DNA of 18,399 nucleotides from Sedimentisphaerales bacterium (lineage in GTDB: Bacteria > Planctomycetota > Phycisphaerae > Sedimentisphaerales > SG8-4), in assembly GCA_016932895.1 (NCBI GenBank), contig JAFGCA010000330.1:1-18399 (forward strand). Reading direction: 5' to 3'. How positions within the stretch are numbered: position 1 is the stretch's first letter; each line of letters starts with the position of its first letter. Made by a program: the position numbers and the translations under genes. This document shows, piece after piece, positions 14,690 to 18,399 of this stretch. The notes beneath the pieces are model-generated. The model had not been told where the DNA came from, did no database searches, and was given only the letters and a program-made list of their open reading frames with translations.

Positions 14690-15460
14690 TTACCGCGCCA
14701 GATACAGGATGACGCCGATCAGCGCGGAAATCACCGCCGTACAAACACTTAACGCCATCGCGAAGGTCCAGGCGTAGCGTTTGTTGAGCTTGGAGACCAC
14801 GTACTTGAGGTAGCGGTCGCTGGCGGCGAAGGTCTTGCTCATCTGCAAAATGCCTTCGGTATTGCTGACGGTGTTGTGGTTGAGCCGCTCCAGCGTGTCC
14901 TTGAACTTGTGGAAACTCTCGGCGAACTGCACGTCGGTCTCGGCGGCGGCGGCGAGCTGATGGTTGATCGTGGTCAGCGTGTCGGTTTGCCGCGCCGTCT
15001 CGGCGGGGATACTCTCCACGGCTTCGATGAATTGGCGGTCCTTCGCGGCCGTGCTCTTGAGTTGCTCCAGCAGCTCGCTCGCCAGCGCCCGCTGGTTCTC
15101 CACCGCCGCCGGAAAGCTCTCCAACTGCTCCGGAAGCAACCGCACCCGGCTCATAAGCTCTTCGTGCTGCGTGAGTTGCTGATTCAAATGGCTATTGATC
15201 TTGCCAAGCTGATCGACGAGCTGCTGGAAACCCTCCTGTAGCGTCTCGGTGGAATCGCGCCGCTCCAGCGACGTCACAGTGTTGACCACCACCGGGTCGT
15301 GCGGCGCGTTGCTGCTGCGCCCGCCAAACCCCGCGTCGCGCTCCGTCGTCGACATCAGAAGCCCGTCATCATCCAGTGCGGGTCCGCACGAACTCACTTC
15401 CTCGTAACGATGCGCCCGCAGCCAGCTACCGGTCCCGGTCAGAATTTCCTTCAGTGTCAT
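14690..15460 (-). CDS. Hypothetical coiled-coil, tail-anchored membrane protein
   Basis: A 256-residue protein of unknown function. Residues 1-60 are polar and probably disordered. Residues about 65-220 are rich in Leu, Gln, Glu and Lys with heptad-like spacing (for example LQEGFQQLVDQLGKINSHL, 74-92) and look like a long helical or coiled-coil region with repeated short helices. One transmembrane helix sits at the extreme C-terminus (about 231-254, WTFAMALSVCTAVISALIGV), leaving almost nothing outside: a tail-anchored layout with the N-terminus in the cytoplasm. It recalls signalling or structural coiled coils, but I see no catalytic motif. The start at 15460 (MTLKEILTG) has AAGG very close and GAGG farther up. 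It is the first gene of the leftward block, divergent from the FAH-family gene. Confidence 0.72.
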   Translation of the reverse strand: MTLKEILTGTGSWLRAHRYEEVSSCGPALDDDGLLMSTTERDAGFGGRSSNAPHDPVVVNTVTSLERRDSTETLQEGFQQLVDQLGKINSHLNQQLTQHEELMSRVRLLPEQLESFPAAVENQRALASELLEQLKSTAAKDRQFIEAVESIPAETARQTDTLTTINHQLAAAAETDVQFAESFHKFKDTLERLNHNTVSNTEGILQMSKTFAASDRYLKYVVSKLNKRYAWTFAMALSVCTAVISALIGVILYLAR

Positions 15461-15828
15461 CCTTGAGCAATCCTCAATATGGCAACCTGACTTTGAGTTT
15501 TATCGGCCGATGCACTCCATCGCCGGTATCAGTGTCATCGGACCGGGCGCCGGCCGGCCTTGAGCAAAATGCCACCGCCCCTCCGCGCCGGGCAGAAAAT
15601 ACGGTTTTTAATGCTGATACGAACGCTCTTACAGGAAAGAAAATCGGCGGTGACGGGGGTAAACTGCGTTTTTGGCGCAGCAGTCGCGATGGGAGCCCTA
15701 TCACCAGCCGCACGGGCGATTTTTCAGGACGTGACATCGCTCACGGAATCCCGCCCTTGTGCTGCCCGCTGGAGCCGTTACAATGCAGATCGAATTCGTA
15801 ATTGCTGCTTTTCAGGAGACATACGAAC
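15461..15828. other. Divergent intergenic region (368 bases)
   Basis: It separates the leftward coiled-coil gene from the rightward FAH-family gene and must hold both promoters. A candidate for the rightward gene is listed separately. CTGCG-N7-CGCAG near 15665-15682 can form a small hairpin. Open frames of 80-140 codons cross it on both strands but lack ribosome-binding sites and recognisable protein character, so I do not call a gene. Confidence 0.45.
15757..15784 (+). promoter_or_regulatory. Candidate promoter for the FAH-family gene
   Basis: TACAAT at 15779-15784 matches the -10 consensus at 5 of 6 positions. TTGTGC at 15757-15762 is a poor -35 (3 of 6), 16 bases upstream. Transcription would start near 15791, about 38 bases before the GTG start, a normal leader length. 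Confidence 0.33.
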
Positions 15829-16776
15829 GTGAAGCTGGCGACCTATTGCAGTGACGAAGCCGTTTCCTGCGGCGTGCTGACCAACGCGGGCATCGTGGAT
15901 ATTCCGTCGGCCTGGCCGGACTCGAACCCGCCGCGAACCGTACTCGAAATCCTCGAACGCGGCGATTCCTGCCTTGATGCGATCCGGAAAGTCGTCGAAT
16001 CCGCGCCCGAGGCGATCGCCGCCGATTCGGTGCGGCTGCTGGCACCGATCCCGCGACCGAAGAAGATCCTCGCCCTGGCGGGCAACTACAGCGAGCACAT
16101 CAAGGAGGCCTCCGTCCACCATGGCTACAAGCTGGGCCTGTCCGAGTCGCCTCGCCAAACGACCACGCCGCGACCGTTTCTCATGCCCCCCACCGTCGTC
16201 GCCGGCCCGGACGAGACGATCCCCTGGCCCGATTACAGCGAGCAGATCGACTACGAGCTCGAACTGGCCGTCGTCATCGGCAAAAAGGGCAAATGCATCG
16301 ACGCCGCCGACGCCCTCGACCACGTCGCCGGCTACACCATCGCCAACGACGTCTCGGCCCGTAGCGTGACATTCACCAAAGGCCGCCAGGAACGCCCCTG
16401 GGACGACTTCTACGACTGGCTCAACGGCAAATGGGCCGACGGCTTCTGCCCCATGGGCCCCTGCCTCGTGACGAAGGACAGAATCCCCGACGTACAGAAC
16501 CTCAGGATGACGCTGAAGGTCAACGGCAAGACCCGACAGGACGCCAGCACCGCACAGATGATCTACTGCGTCGCCGACATCGTCTCGTTCCTGAGCCACC
16601 TCATGACGCTCGAGCCGGGCGACGTCATCTGCACCGGCACCCCCTCCGGCGTAGGCGTGGCCACCGGCAACTTCCTCAACGCCGGCGACCGAATCGAAGC
16701 CACCATCGAACGCCTCGGCACCCTAACCAACACCCTCGGCCCCCGCCCAGAACAGTTCTACGAGCCGCTTGCCTGA
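15829..16776 (+). CDS. Fumarylacetoacetate hydrolase family protein
   Basis: A 315-residue cytoplasmic enzyme of the FAH fold, which cleaves or isomerises beta-diketone or 2-keto-3-deoxy acids using a divalent metal. The metal ligands are visible: Glu143 and Glu145 in DYELELAVVIG (141-151) and Asp174 in ANDVSAR (172-178). The substrate loop GRQERPWDDFYDWLNGKW (185-202) and the C-terminal CTGTPSGVGV (268-277) and LNAGDRIEATIERLG (283-297) are typical. Possible activities are acylpyruvate hydrolysis, hydroxyheptadienoate isomerisation or sugar-acid (for example fuconate) breakdown; sequence alone does not decide. I chose the GTG at 15829 because CAGGAG lies 10 bases before it and the family N-terminus MKLATY starts there; a TTG at 15802 is less likely. 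Downstream lies a GH2 enzyme. Confidence 0.9.
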   Translation: MKLATYCSDEAVSCGVLTNAGIVDIPSAWPDSNPPRTVLEILERGDSCLDAIRKVVESAPEAIAADSVRLLAPIPRPKKILALAGNYSEHIKEASVHHGYKLGLSESPRQTTTPRPFLMPPTVVAGPDETIPWPDYSEQIDYELELAVVIGKKGKCIDAADALDHVAGYTIANDVSARSVTFTKGRQERPWDDFYDWLNGKWADGFCPMGPCLVTKDRIPDVQNLRMTLKVNGKTRQDASTAQMIYCVADIVSFLSHLMTLEPGDVICTGTPSGVGVATGNFLNAGDRIEATIERLGTLTNTLGPRPEQFYEPLA

Positions 16777-16803
16777 CTCCAGCTCAACGCCCAGGCGGAA
16801 GAT

Positions 16804-16821
16804 CCGGTGCCTCGTCACCGG
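16804..16821 (+). other. Hairpin downstream of the FAH-family gene
   Basis: CCGGTG (16804-16809) and CACCGG (16816-16821) form a perfect 6-bp stem with a 6-base loop, 27 bases past the stop. No T-run follows, so Rho-independent termination is doubtful. The remaining bases up to 17042 show only a ribosome-binding site and two ATGATCGA copies, near 16983-17042, before the GH2 gene. Confidence 0.3.
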
Positions 16822-17042
16822 TGCGACATGGCGAACGGAACTCACGCGTTTGCAAGGGTTTGCGGCACGGACGACGAATTACGCCGCTGCGAAAGTAAAG
16901 CCAATCCGCCGGGCCTGCATTGGCGCGAGGTAGTGTGTTTTTCTGGAGAAGGTGGACAGGGCAAGGGCCAGACGGTACGCTCATGGCGCCGTAGCGGCCA
17001 CGCAATGATCGATTGTATTCCCTGTGAGAAAGGATGATCGAA

Positions 17043-18399
17043 ATGAACGACAACTACAAAAAAGCGCTTTTCGCCGGCGCCGTCTCCCTGCTGCTTCTGT
17101 CCTGCGTCTGTTCGGCGCAGGCGGAGATTCCGCTGGCCGAGCATCCCAGGCCCGATTTCCAGCGAGCCCAATGGCTTAATCTCAACGGCGCGTGGGAGTT
17201 TCGATTCGACAAGGACAACGTTGGGATGGAGCAGAACTGGGCCGGCGGGGACCCCGAATTCCCGCTCTCGATCACGGTACCGTTTCCGTGGGGCTCGAAG
17301 CTCTCGGGCGTCGAGAGCCAGGCAGACATCGGCTGGTACCGCCGTACGATTCGCGTGCCCGCCGACTGGAAAGGCCGGCGCGTCTTCGTCGTCGTCGGCG
17401 CCTGCGACTGGCACACCACCGGCTGGCTCGACGACAATAAGGTCGGCGCCTTCCAGGGCGGGTACACGCCCTTCGAATTCGAGCTGACCGACTGCGTCAA
17501 GTGGGGGCAGGACCAGCAACTCGTCCTGCGCGTCGACGACACCGACCATCCCTTCAAGCTCAACGGCAAACAGGGCTACGGGCAGGCCAAGGGAATCTGG
17601 CAGACGATCTATCTCGAAGCCCGGCCGAAGGTCGCCCTGGAGACAGTGCAGTTCCTCCCGGACATTGACGAAAAGAAGGTCACCATCAAGGCCCGGTTCG
17701 ACCAGCCGGCGCCCGCGGCGATGACGTTCACGCTCCGCATCAATGCGGAAGCCGCCCAGACCGTCGTTGATGCGAACATCGAGAAAGGCAGACGCTACCT
17801 CACCCTCGAGGTCCCGCTCAAACGGATGCGACTGTGGTCGCTGGAGGACCCGCACCTGTACGAGGCCGAGGTCGTCCTCTCGGGCCAGGGACAAAGCGAC
17901 ATCGTTTCCACGTACTTCGGGATGCGCAAGATCAGCGTCGAGAAGCTGCCCGGCACGGACTTCCCCTACGTCGCGCTGAACAACAAGCCGATCTACCTCA
18001 AACTGGCCCTCGACCAGGCTTATCATCCCGACGGCTTCTACACGTTCCCCAGCGACGCCTATATGCGGGACGAGATCCTGCGGTCGCGCCAGATCGGCCT
18101 CAACGGCCAGCGGATCCACGTCAAGATCGGCATCCCGCGCAAGCTCTACTGGGCCGACAAGCTCGGCCTGCTGATCATGGCCGACGTGCCCAATAGCTGG
18201 GGCCAGCCCGACGAGAAGATGCGCAGCGAAACCGAGGTCGCCCTTCGCGGCATGCTCAAACGAGACTTCAATCATCCGTGCATCTTCAGTTGGGTCATCT
18301 TCAACGAAACCTGGGGCCTGCGGACGGGCAGGAAGGGCTACACGCCCGAGACGCAGGACTGGGTGGCGTCGATGGTGCGGCTGGCCAAGGACCTGGACC
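17043..18399 (+). CDS. Secreted glycoside hydrolase family 2 protein (3' end cut off)
   Basis: The first 452 codons of a GH2 enzyme (beta-galactosidase, glucuronidase or mannosidase type), cut by the window edge. Residues 1-27 are a signal peptide; LLSC (18-21) could be a lipobox, while AQA (25-27) suits signal peptidase I. The sugar-binding jelly-roll domain follows, with WLNLNGAWEFRFD (44-56), WYRRTIRVPADW (98-109), GACDWHTTGWLDDNKVG (119-135) and the classic GIWQTIYLEA (184-193). An Ig-like domain covers about 195-300 (LWSLEDPHLYEAEV). The TIM barrel begins near 310, with the HPDGFY region (328-333). The acid/base Glu422 lies in the conserved Asn-Glu pair of SWVIFNETWG (416-425). The nucleophile Glu would lie beyond the edge. 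The ATG at 17043 has AAAGGA about 9 bases upstream. Substrate specificity cannot be judged. Confidence 0.9.
   Translation, partial: MNDNYKKALFAGAVSLLLLSCVCSAQAEIPLAEHPRPDFQRAQWLNLNGAWEFRFDKDNVGMEQNWAGGDPEFPLSITVPFPWGSKLSGVESQADIGWYRRTIRVPADWKGRRVFVVVGACDWHTTGWLDDNKVGAFQGGYTPFEFELTDCVKWGQDQQLVLRVDDTDHPFKLNGKQGYGQAKGIWQTIYLEARPKVALETVQFLPDIDEKKVTIKARFDQPAPAAMTFTLRINAEAAQTVVDANIEKGRRYLTLEVPLKRMRLWSLEDPHLYEAEVVLSGQGQSDIVSTYFGMRKISVEKLPGTDFPYVALNNKPIYLKLALDQAYHPDGFYTFPSDAYMRDEILRSRQIGLNGQRIHVKIGIPRKLYWADKLGLLIMADVPNSWGQPDEKMRSETEVALRGMLKRDFNHPCIFSWVIFNETWGLRTGRKGYTPETQDWVASMVRLAKDLD

Noticed and set aside
15560..15832. Small open frame in the divergent intergenic region
   Set aside because: It has a TTG start without a ribosome-binding site, runs through the promoter candidate and ribosome-binding site of the FAH gene, and encodes no known motif.
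16807..17037. A 76-codon open frame just before the GH2 gene
   Set aside because: It has a GTG start with no ribosome-binding site, overlaps a hairpin, and shows no recognisable protein features despite ending close to the next gene.
16842..18275. A 477-codon minus-strand open frame opposite the GH2 gene
   Set aside because: It is in codon register with the GH2 gene, which has a signal peptide and clear family motifs; the reverse translation is Asp/Val/Gly-rich without any domain.

Overview
The window is GC-rich bacterial DNA holding 17 protein-coding genes I can support. No RNA gene, CRISPR array, insertion sequence or phage gene is visible. The gene content points to a free-living planctomycete-type bacterium (Phycisphaerae-like): a fused transporter/spermidine-synthase/TPR protein, a PTS EIIA domain joined to an excisionase-type helix-turn-helix, a YciH/SUI1 factor, secreted sugar-active enzymes and a Tat-exported FAD enzyme. 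This placement is inference from gene families; there is no marker gene to prove it.

Layout. Positions 1-7591 read rightwards. The first block (161-3969) is a tight set: SAM methyltransferase, HAD phosphatase, iron-sulfur L-serine dehydratase and a secreted beta-propeller glycosidase-like protein. The last two junctions are ATGA start/stop overlaps. Next come a small unrecognised protein with a zinc-protease-like HELGHH motif (4023-4637), a GNAT acetyltransferase (4802-5314) and a PpiC-type parvulin (5392-5673). An ABC ATPase and its six-helix permease follow (5806-7591), overlapping by 8 bases. Positions 7616-15460 read leftwards. In transcription order they are: a coiled-coil tail-anchored protein, a two-helix membrane protein, the HTH-EIIA protein, a Tat-exported FAD oxidoreductase, the 1051-residue fused MFS/spermidine-synthase-like/TPR protein, and YciH. 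The direction switches again at about 15.5-15.8 kb. A fumarylacetoacetate-hydrolase family enzyme (15829-16776) and the first 452 codons of a secreted glycoside hydrolase family 2 enzyme (17043 to the right edge) read rightwards.

How the genes fit together. Two exported glycan-active proteins, an FAH-family enzyme of the kind used on sugar acids and aromatic-ring products, and an exported FAD oxidoreductase suggest a polysaccharide-degrading lifestyle. They do not form one obvious operon. The HTH-EIIA protein has no EI, HPr or sugar permease beside it, so it is more likely a regulator than a transporter part. Most of the rest looks like ordinary single-purpose chromosome content.

I did not find a clear, complete novel system. 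The best leads are the fused MFS/spermidine-synthase-like protein, which lacks the catalytic aspartates and has a clear internal duplication; the orphan HTH-EIIA fusion; the small HELGHH protein with a plausible third zinc ligand; and two intergenic or gene-end sequences that look like dispersed repeats. Very long open frames opposite the real genes (for example 8055-10709 on the plus strand) lie in codon register with the real genes and are explained by the rarity of TTA, CTA and TCA codons.
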